Shown: in pieces, positions 44,689-55,660 of the stretch | Numbering within the stretch: position 1 is the stretch's first letter | Layout: each line of letters opens with the position of its first letter | NCBI GenBank assembly: GCA_028583605.1 | Contig: CM053328.1 | Span: 16,055,107 to 16,119,106, forward strand | Direction of reading: 5' to 3' | Source: Dastarcus helophoroides | Lineage: Eukaryota > Arthropoda > Insecta > Coleoptera > Bothrideridae | Length of the DNA: 64,000 bases | Translations under genes and position numbers: made by a program | Notes under the pieces: model-generated | The model's database searches: none | What the model saw: the letters and a program-made list of their open reading frames with translations, nothing else | What the model was told of the DNA's origin: nothing

Positions 44689-46000
44689 CAGTGTGGAACA
44701 CCTAAATGGAATACATTCCGTATCTCAGTTTCTCCACAAATTTAAAAAATCTCCAGACACGTCAGTTTTAGATTATAAAATGACATCCTCTACCGTAAAA
44801 TTCTCATCCCTAGATGCAAGCATCTTTGAGTGACAGATGCAACACCTAAATGTTGAAACCAAAAATAGGAGCTTGTTGTACCTTATTTGAAAGGTCTTTT
44901 TATTTTCTATTCAAAAATGTTACAAAATATAAATCTAATATTTTCACCTCCAACATCTTGGCAGCATCCTAATCGTGAAGGGAAATGTCTCCTGACCTTA
45001 ATGAACATCTTTGGTGTCACCAACACAATCGCAAGCGTTATTTTTTCTCGTAAGTCCGCTACGTCGCGGGATTTGGTTTTATACACTGTACTTTTCACGT
45101 AACCCCATAAAAAAGTCCAAAGGTGTCAGTTCTGGTGACCGTGGTGGCCATTCTACCGTTGGAAATGTAAAATCGAGATATTACCCGACATTGACTTGGT
45201 AGTGTGGTGGTGCTCCATCTTGTTGGAACCATATTACATCAGCTGGATTTTCTTGAGCTGGATATAAGTTTACCAAAGCTAGTACAATGTTGTTTTGGAG
45301 CAACGAAAAATAACTATTTCCATTTAAATTTCCATCATCAATGACATTATGTTCAATAATCCCTGCCGTAAAATAAACTTTTTCAGGGTTCTGTGCATGC
45401 AATTCTCTGATCCAGTGGGGACTTTCACTAGCCCAATAGCCACAGTTTTGACGATTTACATTACCGTGAAGAGTAAAAGTGGACTCATCAGAAAACAATA
45501 TGTTTTCTATTTGGATCATATTCTTATCTAATCTTTGCATCTTTTGGTCACAAAAATGGGTTCGTCTATCAAAATCGTCATCCCTGCGCCCTTGGCATGG
45601 TGTCGGTTTATAAGGATGCGTTTTATTTTCTTTCAGTACACGAATAATCGAGGAATGACTAACGTTCAGTGCTGCAGCTCCTTGTCGACTTTAAGAATGT
45701 GGATTTTCTTAAAACTTATTCATTATTTCCAATTTGGTATCATTAGTTAATGCATTGGAGAGTTCTTTTTTTTTTGCTTTCGTATATATCCATGTTCGTG
45801 AAAATGCTTCTTGATTTTACTAATTTTACCTTGGGATATAGGAAATGTTTGTTGAAATAGACGAACGACTTCGGCCTATGATCTTGCTCTATCTCCATAA
45901 CCGATCATTTGCAGAATTATTATTTCATGCATTTCTGTTAAATGACCCATATTAAATTTTCAAAATGTGCAAAAAAATAATTGAAGCACGATACTGGCCG
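44689..46000 (-). mobile_element. Mariner/IS630-type element, one end recognised
   Basis: The left end starts CAGTGTGGAACACC directly after TA at 44687-44688, where the duplicated tRNA flank breaks off. It contains a degraded minus-strand DDE_3-type transposase. The other TIR was not found to the right, so the element is truncated there. Confidence 0.7.
44907..45950 (-). pseudogene. Mariner-type (DDE_3) transposase, broken
   Basis: Start ATG at 45950 gives MGHLTEMHEIIILQMIGYG, the N-terminal helix-turn-helix part, with a TAG soon after (RARS-stop-AEVVRLFQ). 45181-45540 gives ILFSDESTFTLHGNVNRQN (first Asp), then WFQQDGAPPHYQVNV (second Asp). After a frameshift near 45181 comes WPPRSPELTPLDFF; the position expected to be the third catalytic Asp in SPD is Glu. 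The C-terminus is at 44907-45098 (KSTVYKTKSRDVADLREKI, SRLGCCQDVGG). Central stops and frameshifts make it non-functional. Confidence 0.9.
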
Positions 46001-46282
46001 TTATTTAATTCCATTACAGTTTTAGACAGTTAATATGATGTTTTCGACAAAAAATACAATTGACTATTATTAGATTGATCAGATTCTACGTTTCCTTTTT
46101 TACAAAATAAAAAAGGATATTGAAATTGTTTTTGGTCCCTTTATGATTATCCAGGACGAACCGGACGAGCCGCTATTAATTATTGTTGTAAAAAATTTAA
46201 TCTAATTGATAAATATTTTTTTTATTGTTTATTTTTTAAACAAATGTAGCAACCATGACATTTTTGAATAGAGAACGAAAGG

Positions 46283-49237
46283 CAGGGCTTCGAACCGCTA
46301 TTTCTTTCTTTCCGGTTTTCGGTTTTGGGATTCAGTTCCGGGTGAGTCATTTTTTGATTTTTTTAAAGTATTTCTAATTAGAAATTGATTCTCGAACATA
46401 ATTTAGAAAATGTTATGTATTTTTTTTAATATAACAACACGTAACTACTCTGATCTTGCCTACAATTTAGGCAAAATATTCTATATTTTTCAAGTTTAAA
46501 AATTTCAAGCTGAAACTATGCATTTTGGGTTCAAATTTCAAGAAAAATCTGAAGTGTATAAAAAACTAAATCGCAATTTTGGGCTTAGAAAGTTCAAATT
46601 TAAATTATATTTTTCATTATTGGTTGGAAACATTTTTATTATTAATTTTATTTAACATTTCTGCGATCCAGTTAAATATTTCCAAATTGGGTCGCAAAAA
46701 TTTTAAATTCAAATCTCGAAATTTTTATAAAAATCTTAAATTTTACACCCAAGAATTGAAAATTCCTAGAACATGCGAAATTTGGCAATTAAAATCGAAA
46801 ATTTGAGGGATTTTCTTTCATAATTTTGGTTTTTTATCCAAGTTTTGACTTTTACCTGCTTTTTCTAATAAAATTGATTTTTACTGCTTGAATTTTGTTT
46901 TCCAGAACTGTGGATTAAAAAGATCAAATTAAACAAATAAATTAAAATGAAAAACCAAAAAATATAAAATGAAAAGTTTTAAATTAAACAGTCAAAAATG
47001 TAGAAAAACGAATTTCTCTATTTTAAAAGAAGAGTTTTCAAAATTTCTGCCTTAATTTAGAAATATTGATCTTAAGCCCTAATATTCGTTTTTTTCTGAA
47101 AACCAACACTTTTTCAAAAAGTGTTGGTAAATGTATTTACCTTTTTTCGATATTTTAACTTTTTTTCTCAAAGTTTCAAATTTAAAGCTGTATGTATTTT
47201 TTAGTATTTTTATTTTTCTAAAATTTTGTCTTGAAACAACATTTAGTCTTATTTTAGCGAGTATAACCCTTTTTATAGACATGCTGACTTTCATTCTCTA
47301 ATTATAGACACTTTTGTCGAAATTATGAGTTGAGACTCGGACTATAAGAAATTGACAATTCTTTTTCATCTTTCCCCTAATTTAGGCTTTAGGCCTGTAA
47401 GTTCTAACTTAATTCTATTGTGATGCAGATGTCCAGGAGTCCTTTCATCTTTTTGGGGGTCTACCTAAAGGTTGGCGTGTCTGTGGAATTCCGTCTCGTG
47501 CTATTTTTGCTGTTCTGTCGTTGTTCATTCTGCCAACGTGTTCGTTCTATGCTCAACATCGCGTAGTATAAGTTAAATTTGGAATTTTCGAATATTCGAC
47601 TTTTAGCTCGAAAGCTCAAAATTTCCAGGATTCCAATTTGTGGTTAGTTTTGAAAAATTGTTATTCATAAATTTAGTTTGTTTTTTCTCAAAATTTGGAC
47701 TTTTTCCAAAAAGGTTAACTTTCTTCTTGAAATTTCGATAATTTTTTTCGAGACTTTGAATGAAGATTCAAACTAGAAAATAACATAAAATATTCAAATT
47801 CAACTTAACACGTTTGCATTTGAAATCTAATTTCTGCTAACATTTTTAGCAAAAATTCGAAATTTTTAATGCAAATGTGTATTTTAAGAGTAAAAGTAAA
47901 AGTATCTACAAAATATGCAATTTTAATTATTTCTAAACTTTTCTGAAAAAAATACGAATTTTAGTTTTAAAGACGAAATTTTAGGAAAAATGTCAGCTCT
48001 AGCTAAAAAGTTTGTGAAGAAATTTAACATTTTAGAAATCGATTTTTTAAACAAAAGTTCAAGGAATAAAGGACCAACCTTTCGAGTTTATACCAGAAGG
48101 TTTTCGATAACAATTAATATTTAAAAATGCACACAATTTTGACTTCTAAATTCTAAGCAATCCAAAAAAATTGCAATTTCGATGTTAAAATCGAAATCTT
48201 GGGAAAAAATCAAAAAAAAATCAGAATAAAAGTTTATATTTTAGGGAAAACAAAATCATTGGAAGTTTAAGTTAGACCTTTTCATTACAAGTTTACTATA
48301 AAAATTTCGACCCCAATTTCAAGATCCCGATCTTAAATTGGAATATATTGTTGTAATTTTTGCTGAAATTTTGACTTGAAATTTAAAGATTTCCAGGTTA
48401 AATTTGAAATTCCAAGATATTAGCAAATATTTTGAGAAAAAATATCCTGGAATCTTGGGAAGTTTTAGGAAATCCACAGCGTGAAAAAATCATTAGAATT
48501 TAAATTAGGAATTTCGATAAAAAATTGTAATACTATGGTAAAATCAAAGTAGAATTTGAAGAAAAAATTTTCGAAAAATCAAAAATTTGACGAATAACTT
48601 CAAAAAATAGAGATCACAAATTAGGAAAGGAAAATCGAAGTTTAAGAAAACAAGAAAAATTTGGAGTTCTCTAAAAAAAGTTAACATTTCCAGAAAAACT
48701 AGAATTTGCAAAAATATTGTAAGGAAAGCCGAGTTCCCCTAGCTGGAATGAAAAACACGCTACTGCTTTATTCCAAAGTTACAGCATGGAATGATTTTTT
48801 ATTTTAAACTCGAAATTTCAGGAGAAGAAAAGAAATATTTCGAGTAATTTCCAGATAAAAATCCAAATTTCATGAAAAACTCAAAAATGTTTAAATAAGA
48901 TTCTAGTTATAACTTAAAATTTTAATTTGGGTTAAAATTTTGAGAATAAAATCAATATTTTCTAGAAAATGCGGAAATTGTGAGTTTATAATTTAATTTT
49001 TAGACAGAAATAAGAGACTTAAACTCCTAATTTTGAGATGAAAGTTGCATGAATGTTGTAAAATTTTGAAAAAATAAATTGAAATTTCAAACTTAAGGCT
49101 AAAGTATAAACTATTTTAAGTATAAAAATTCAACGAATCGGTTCCGTTCTGGTTTTTGTTCCGACGAAAATAAGGGTTCTTTTCGGTTTCCGGTTTTTGG
49201 TTTCCGATTTTCGGTTCAGTTCCGGTTCGAAGCCCTG
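46283..49237. mobile_element. hAT-like non-autonomous element with CGGTT-rich ends
   Basis: Termini CAGGGCTTCGAACCG (left) and CAGGGCTTCGAACCGGAAC (right, reverse complement), followed on both sides by strings of TTCCGGTTTTCGGTTTTGG-like subterminal repeats. Flanking octamers are only partly alike (ACGAAAGG / ATAGAAAG), so the target duplication is not certain. The 2.9-kb interior is AT filler without transposase. Confidence 0.7.
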
Positions 49238-49349
49238 ATAGAAAGACATTTCACATGAGGTATACCAAGCCCCTACCTACGTAAGATTAAATAAATTTGG
49301 TTAAATTGACATTTGAGAGCATGGATATTTGACAAATATTTTTAAGTCA

Positions 49350-50610
49350 TGTCGTATGTGGACGATTACAAATGAGTATATTCGGTACAATGCCAACGAT
49401 GCTGCGATGCCATGATGCCGACGATGCCAATTCCCCGATTGCGTATTGGATTTGCCGCTGGACTACAGAACCGGGGGGTTCTGACATCGTGATCATGTGT
49501 TTGACAATTTCGTATATACGCAAACGCGTTGCAGTAAAATACAATTGACAGTTGAGACAACACATTACTATTAATATACGCATTATTTTATTGATAATAT
49601 TTTAGTTTTGTTATTGATGTGTTGTAGTTGTTTAGGCAGTAATTCTTTGCATGTCGGACTCAACTTTCGGATTGTTACTTTAAATATCTGTCATTGAAAG
49701 ACATTTTAAATACGACTTTATAAACTTTTCGTTTGTTAAATGTGCCAGATTCAAAAAACTAACGCATATTAATGCATAATTTGAAAGAAGCGTGCGATTT
49801 ACAAATTAATATACCTAACAGTGGATTTTGTGCATTTATGTTGTACATTAAAAAAATGTGTGGTCCCCAACTAACTTTAAGTTGAAAGAAATTGCATAAA
49901 TTTGGAAAATGATGTAGTTGTGGCTGCAGGAATATAGTGAAATTACTAACACGAATTGGATTATTTAAAGTAGTCTTTACAATCCTCATATGTTTTTATT
50001 TTATAGTTAAAGTGAAAACTTCTTTAGGTGCTTTGAGCGACTTTTGATAAGGGAAAAACTAATGGTTTGCGTTACCATCACGCTAATTCTCGTAGGCGAC
50101 ACGTTCTGATGTTTACAGTTTATGTACAGAGTTAGTTACCTTTTTTAGCTTTATTTTTGACAAATTCAAAAAATTAAAAAGCTGTATTGATTTAAATTTT
50201 CTATAAAATGAATTTACATTATTTTATTCATTTTTCTGCCAAATAAATAACATTTTTCATTTAGCCTTTGCCACACCTAGGGAAGAAAAGCAATATTAAA
50301 AAACCGTACCAGAAACTTTATGATGCAGACGCGTCCTATGAAAAGTATAAAAATTAAATACCACTATTCTATAAAGTGATATTGAAGCTACAATTTCTTC
50401 CAATAAGATAACTACTACACAACGCAGTTGTCAAAACTGCAATATTTACATTCAACTAGGAATTAGGCGCGGTCGAGAATATATAAGAAATGGGCGTAAA
50501 TTAAACACTTGATCATGACCTCAAAACCTACCAATTGTTGCTTGTTTCTTGCCCGGTTCTGTAGTCCAGAGGCAAATCCAATACGCTCCGCGATTACATA
50601 CTCGGGAAAA
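49350..50610. repeat. Inverted repeat pair about 1 kb apart
   Basis: GCGTATTGGATTTGCC-CTGGACTACAGAACCGG at about 49440-49475 recurs in reverse complement at about 50560-50595 (GTAGTCCAGAGGCAAATCCA), and ATCATG-TGTTTGA lies next to both. Probably the arms of an element of about 1.2 kb; ends not fixed. No coding sequence between. Confidence 0.6.
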
Positions 50611-50737
50611 GTAATCGGTGATTATAATCTGATTACATTTATACTTACTCGTGCAGGTCTCTACTGTATATGCAACATTACACAAGCAAGCACGTAATTG
50701 TCAGAAATAAAGTTGTCGTATGTGTAGGTAAAAGAAG

Positions 50738-50806
50738 TGGTTCCGCCAAGGATCGAACCGGGGACCTTCCCCGTGTAAAGCGGATGCGATACTACACCAC
50801 GGAAAC
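50738..50806 (-). pseudogene. tRNA-Val(TAC) pseudogene
   Basis: 69-nt relative of the tRNA-Val genes with anticodon loop TTTACAC. It has a 4-nt deletion in the D arm, GCCAAGG in place of GCCCGGG in the T/acceptor region, and TTCCCCG disrupting the anticodon stem. B box largely intact. The left flank shares CACGTAATTGTCAGAAAT with the flanks at 44661, showing it belongs to the same duplication series. Confidence 0.9.
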
Positions 50807-51763
50807 TTTTCTTTTACAACTCGAATTAATGTTCTTCGAGCACGACAGTCCTGGTAGTTTCATCATCATAATCCTAATAATAAATTTCTGAAATTATAAA
50901 GTAATTCACTCTATACAAATCATACGACATTCGTCCCCTAGTTTGTAACGTTCCGTTTTTTTATTCTGTGTGCAAATTTCAAATTTCGCGGCACAACATT
51001 TCTCAAGGTGGCTGTCATTTGGTTACTAGGCGTCGTTCATAAATAAAACACTGTTTGTTGATTTTCTCCCTTTTATGCCCGTTTAACCCCCTATTTCAAA
51101 ATTATTATCAAAATTATTCAACATGAATCCAGGTAATTAATCAAGGAGCCTAATAAAATCTCAGGTAAATATATTTCCTAATTTTCCTATGTGTACGCAA
51201 GAAAGCATGCAGCGGTGCATTCTATTTTCAGCCTCCTTTTGTTTATCACATTTCTTCCCTTTGATTTACGTTTTGGCGACCTTTTGATATTATGGCAGCA
51301 TTCTACCTGAACTCGTTCCTGTTTGGTTAATTTGTCACCTGCATAATAAATTAGTTGGAGCATTTGAAAGAAAAGATGATATAAGTTTGTTTAAAGACAC
51401 TAATCGTGATCGAGTCTTGATCTGGAGATCATATCTATTTGGTAATTTCAATTAAAATATTTTTAGGTAACAGCAAACGAAATTACCTGGCGCCCCTTTA
51501 TTTCTTACTTAGATCCGTTTACCTAAAATTTAACTTAACATCAATAAGAATCGATTACATAAATTACCAGATTCCTGAGCTCTCTAAAGGACTCCGATCG
51601 ATCCATTGTGCTCATCGACGAAGAGCTGCCGTCCGCATGTGCTAGTTTTTACTCTTTCCAGAGAAAAACGTTGCAAGTTAAACCATTTCTTTTTATTAAA
51701 AAACATTTAAGTTTATTATTAAATCTTTGGCAATACAAAATGTATGTCCAATTTTATTTACTT

Positions 51764-52262
51764 TTAGGGTTCCATAACGGATCCCTTATAATTTCACTCT
51801 CGCGTTCTTCGGTCTGTCACAAAGGTTTTTCTCGAAAACTACGTAAATGAGGACTTTGAAATTTTTTACATCGTTAGTTCTGAGGTTAACCTGGTTTCCA
51901 ATGACCCACACAAATACCTTTAGCCAAAGATTAGAAAAAGAAAATATTTTACAATAAAATGGGGTGTTAATTTGGTCACCGAAAAATCAAGTTTTATTTA
52001 ATATCGTGTGTACAAAAAGTTTTCCATCTACTGTGCTGCTGTCATTTTTAGGGTTTCGTTTCTTAAAAGAAAAAACGGAACCTTTATAATCTCACTTTTG
52101 TGTCGGCCAGTCCGTCTTTCTCAAAATGTGACATTTTGCACAGTGTAGTTGTCGATGATCCAGGCAATTAGCGCTAGCCAACGATTAGAAAAAGAAAATA
52201 TTTTATAACAAAACGGGGGGTTAATTTGGTCTCCGAAAAATCAAGTTTTAGTTTATAAATCG
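51764..52262. repeat. Two direct copies of a GGGTTCC-type repeat
   Basis: Copy 1 (51764-52000) and copy 2 (52048-52262) share an AGGGTTYC start, a TTTATAATYTCACTYT segment, GATTAGAAAAAGAAAATATTTT and GGTSWCCGAAAAATCAAGTTTT in the same order. The AAAACGGAACC-TTATAATCTCACT pattern resembles a repeat type widespread in insects, especially Lepidoptera. Confidence 0.65.
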
Positions 52263-52298
52263 TAGGAGGTATGAGGTATTATTTGGAAAAGCTACCTC

Positions 52299-53672
52299 TA
52301 AATTTCATTTCCACTACCGGGATTTCGTAAACTATTACAGATACAAAAAAGCTTAAATGGGCAAAGTAGTGCACAATTTAGTGCCCAACAAAAACAGCTC
52401 TAACTTGTTTATTTGAAGTCCGATCGAAAAAAATCGAAAACTGTAATTAGTTGTTTTTTAGGGCCTTTTCATTGGCGTACGTCAATTTTTTCTAAATTTA
52501 ACTGTTTCTGAGAAAACTATACAAACTTTTTTATTTCTTATGAAAGCCATACTGAATTTTTCCATTTTCGAATGTAGCATATTTTTCTGAATAATTAAAT
52601 GTATTCCATGGCATACTTTGAATGTGGCAAAGTGGGTTAAATAAAGTAGTTTATTATTTAAAAAAAATAAATCATAGGATTTAGTGCAATCGCTTTATCT
52701 CGTAATAATAAAAAATACAATTCCTATAAAAGCAATATTGCAACAAGCTATACAATATTGAAATATTTATTAATATTCGTACTGTGCATGACTCCCTTTA
52801 AATGACGTAATTCTCAGAACATTCTAAGAATTTTATTAGAAGCGACTTTCCCATGACCCATACCCAAGTATGAATTCTAGACTTCTCTAGAAGTTAAGTA
52901 TTCTAAAACGGATAATGTGTATAATAGGAGAGTTACTTCTAATGTTAATTTGTTAGATATTTCACGTTACACGAGTAAAAGTATTCAAGGTGAAAAGAAT
53001 TTTTGTAAAAATTGCCGACAAAATTTTTAGAACATCTACACGTTTTCAAAGAGTTACGCCATTTAAAGGGATGTATGGATGTTCCTATTATACTAATAAC
53101 TGTTTCAATATTTTACAATTTGTTACAATATTCTTGGTTTTTCAATAATTATTGTTACGCAAATAGGTGCTGTATTTTTATTATTCAAAGTTATGCCACT
53201 TGCATCGCCTACAATAAGTTTTTTTGTTTAAAAATAATATGTTACATCATTTAATCTACTTTGTCACATTTGAAGTATAGCATGTTATATATCAAATTAG
53301 TCAGAAAAAAATGCTAAATTCGAAAATAAAAAAATTCAATAAGACGTTCACAAGAAATAACAAAGTTGACATAATTTTCTTAGAAAGAGTTGAATTTAGA
53401 AAAAAAGAGGGTTCATCAATGAAAAGACCTTGAAAAACAACTAGTAACAGTTTTCGAATTTTTTCAATCGGTTCCTAAATAAACAAGTTACAGATGATTT
53501 TTAAAAATGGCAATTTTCAGTTTTTTCTAAATAAAATCAAGACGAGTTTGAATTGAATTGTTTTCTCAACGGAATATTGTTAGGCATTAAATTCTGCATT
53601 ACTTTGTCCATTTGAGCTTCCTTGAATCTCTAATAGTTTACAAGATCCCTGTAGTAGAAATCAAATTTGGTT
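52299..53672. repeat. Foldback element, copy A
   Basis: Ends in inverted orientation: ATTTCCACTACCGGGATTTC at the left, GATTTCTACTACAGGGATCT in reverse complement at the right. Arms of about 600 bp meet near 52990. The family partner lies at 61323-62713 with the same arm content (CAAAGTAGTGCA, TTGTTTATTTGA, GTGGCAAAGTGGGTTAAAT). No transposase; the left TTGAACC end is lost. Confidence 0.82.
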
Positions 53673-53699
53673 CAACCCGTATATATTTTTTAATAATTT

Positions 53700-54440
53700 T
53701 CGGTCCAATGGTATTAAAGATATAGCTCAAAATGTGCAATAAATGATTGTTTCCTCCCTGTGTTCTTAGGTTTTTAAACTTAAAATTGAGATTTTATTAG
53801 GGTTAGTATATATTGGGCCATGGATTATCGGAAAAGTGCAGGTTTTTTCGATATTGTAATGGTTCTTGAAAAAAAAAATTCATAGAAAAATAGGTGCGTG
53901 CATTTCAAGGCTCTTTGATCCATATAGTATTAAATTTTTCAAATAAAAAACTTGATTTAGCCTGAGGATAGAAGGTAGATCAAATTTCTGTTTTATATTA
54001 TTTGATTTGGATGAATGTTTTTTGATTTAGCACAGGTTTATAAATTGCACGCAACGCAGTAATTGCGATTGCAATCGAACATTTTAGCACGATCCGAGGC
54101 TATCCCCTAAACTGTGTTAGTCATCAATTTATTGCCAATTGCGAATGAATGCTTTTTATTTTTAACATTATCAACACAACCGCCAGTTCCATAAATATTT
54201 TGATTAATTTGTAAAAAAATGTGAATTGGAAAATAGCCAATATTTTTATTTTTCAATTATAACTCAAGAAAACTGAATAAGATTTTAAATTAATATATAA
54301 GTAAAAATGTTTTAATTTAGTGCATCGACTGTTCACCCTAGTAATTGGTACAGAACGCCGATTGTGGGAGCTCGACTCGCTCTTGCCCATATTTTATAAT
54401 CACATTAATTTATGCTGAGCTAACATCTGGTTGTTTAACT
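53700..54440. other. Intergenic, nothing recognised
   Basis: AT-rich, no supported gene or repeat boundary. Confidence 0.4.
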
Positions 54441-54443
54441 CGA

Positions 54444-54467
54444 GGATGTGATAACCACTACACCACG
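54444..54467 (-). pseudogene. tRNA-Val 5' fragment
   Basis: 24 nt identical to the first part of the tRNA-Val genes from within the acceptor stem through the D arm (complement of GGATGTGATAACCACTACAC), with the rest of the gene missing. Next to it a TGCACCTCGAATATAGTGCCC unit occurs twice in tandem (minus the first bases), derived from the normal tRNA flank. Confidence 0.8.
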
Positions 54468-54917
54468 TATCTGCTGCACCTCGAATATAGTGCCCGCTGC
54501 ACCTCGAATATAGTGCCCGAACGCTCGCTATAACCGGTGGTTGACCGTTGTAACACTAACAAACAGCAATACTAATATTTTGACAAAATTTATAAGTATT
54601 TCGTCAAATTTTCGACTTAGTTGTCCCCCAAGATTACATTTTCAATTTTTATCCATTTTTCCTAAACTTTCTATTTCATAATAGAAATTTTGTTGTTTCT
54701 GCTTACTTCTTTTAAAACTCTAATAAACTACTCAAAAACAGTTGGCAGTTTGGTTGTCTTAACCCTAACTGTGTATTAAATTGATTTTAGCAGAATTTTA
54801 CTCATTGCTTACAAGTTTGTTAATTCATCTTAAAATAATTAATACATATGTGATTATTTAATAATTAATAACTAATTCAATAGCACATGAGATTAAAATA
54901 TTTGAATAAAATTTTAA

Positions 54918-54978
54918 TGTTCGCTCTCGAAACCTTTCGCGTGTGAAGCGGACGTGATAACCGTTACACTACGGAAAA
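54918..54978 (-). pseudogene. tRNA-Val(CAC) pseudogene
   Basis: The anticodon region CCGCTTCACACGCG is preserved, but the T arm is deleted to CTCTCGAAACC and the acceptor stem mismatches. It resembles the intact CAC copy at 59281 (shared GACGTGATAACC and ACACTACGG). Its left flank (54780-54917) is homologous to the flank of the 59281 copy and gives the empty site for the 55661 element. Confidence 0.88.
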
Positions 54979-54999
54979 GTTTCTATTAAAACTTGAGTA

Positions 55000-55600
55000 A
55001 AGTCTCTCCTAGCTCGATGCTTCTGGCAGTTTCACGATCGTAACTCTAACAAATCTTAAACGCCAAAAATGGGTCCTTTCACTTGTTAAAATAGGGGTCA
55101 ACTTTTTTTTTGTTTATCGGCCACTTGTACATTTTCTTATCATTCTTGGCTGTTAAATGTTTATATCGCTCACTGGACTATGTTCATTTTTGACATATAC
55201 AAAAAAGCCTTCACTTTCAAAATTATATGTCATCTGTTGTTGATTTGATTTTAAAAACAAAATTCTTACCCTGCCTACGGCATTGTTTACTTTAAACTTG
55301 ATGACGAAAAACACAAAAAAAAGGTCTTACTCTTACAATTAACAGTGTACCAATACTAGTGCTTGCCTCAAAGCGCCTACCGCCCACCAAAAAACTTCAC
55401 GGTAAGGACAACGTTAACTACCTCTTCAGAATTTTATATGCAACTGCATGATTAAATTAAATTCTCTTTGTTTAAAGCCTTCCCCAAGTTAGCAAAAAAT
55501 TGTCATTTTAAAACCATTTAATTAAATTAAAATGCAATCTCTAGCTTACGCTACTCCTCGCACCATTCACGAATTTTCATTGATTTAGAGATTCTCAGAG
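55000..55600. other. tRNA flank and intergenic DNA
   Basis: Starts with the duplicated tRNA right flank (GGCAGTTTCACGATCGTAA, TCTAACAAATCTTAAA), then AT-rich DNA without genes. Confidence 0.5.
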
Positions 55601-55660
55601 AGTTTAAAACTGATTTATATTGAATTTTACTTATTGTTTGCAATTTGTTAAATCACCTTA

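Noticed and set aside
45181..45540. Intact host gene reading for the 119-codon frame
   Set aside because: It contains the DDE_3 motifs SDESTF and QQDGAPPHY and is flanked by further transposase pieces; it is part of a dead mariner-type copy.
47102..47127. Short perfect palindrome CCAACACTTTTT with mirrored half
   Set aside because: Could be a hairpin terminator-like structure, but it is isolated in AT filler with no gene next to it.
53012..53254. 80-codon frame in the foldback element
   Set aside because: Falls across the symmetrical arms of the foldback; no domain and mirrored counterpart in copy B.
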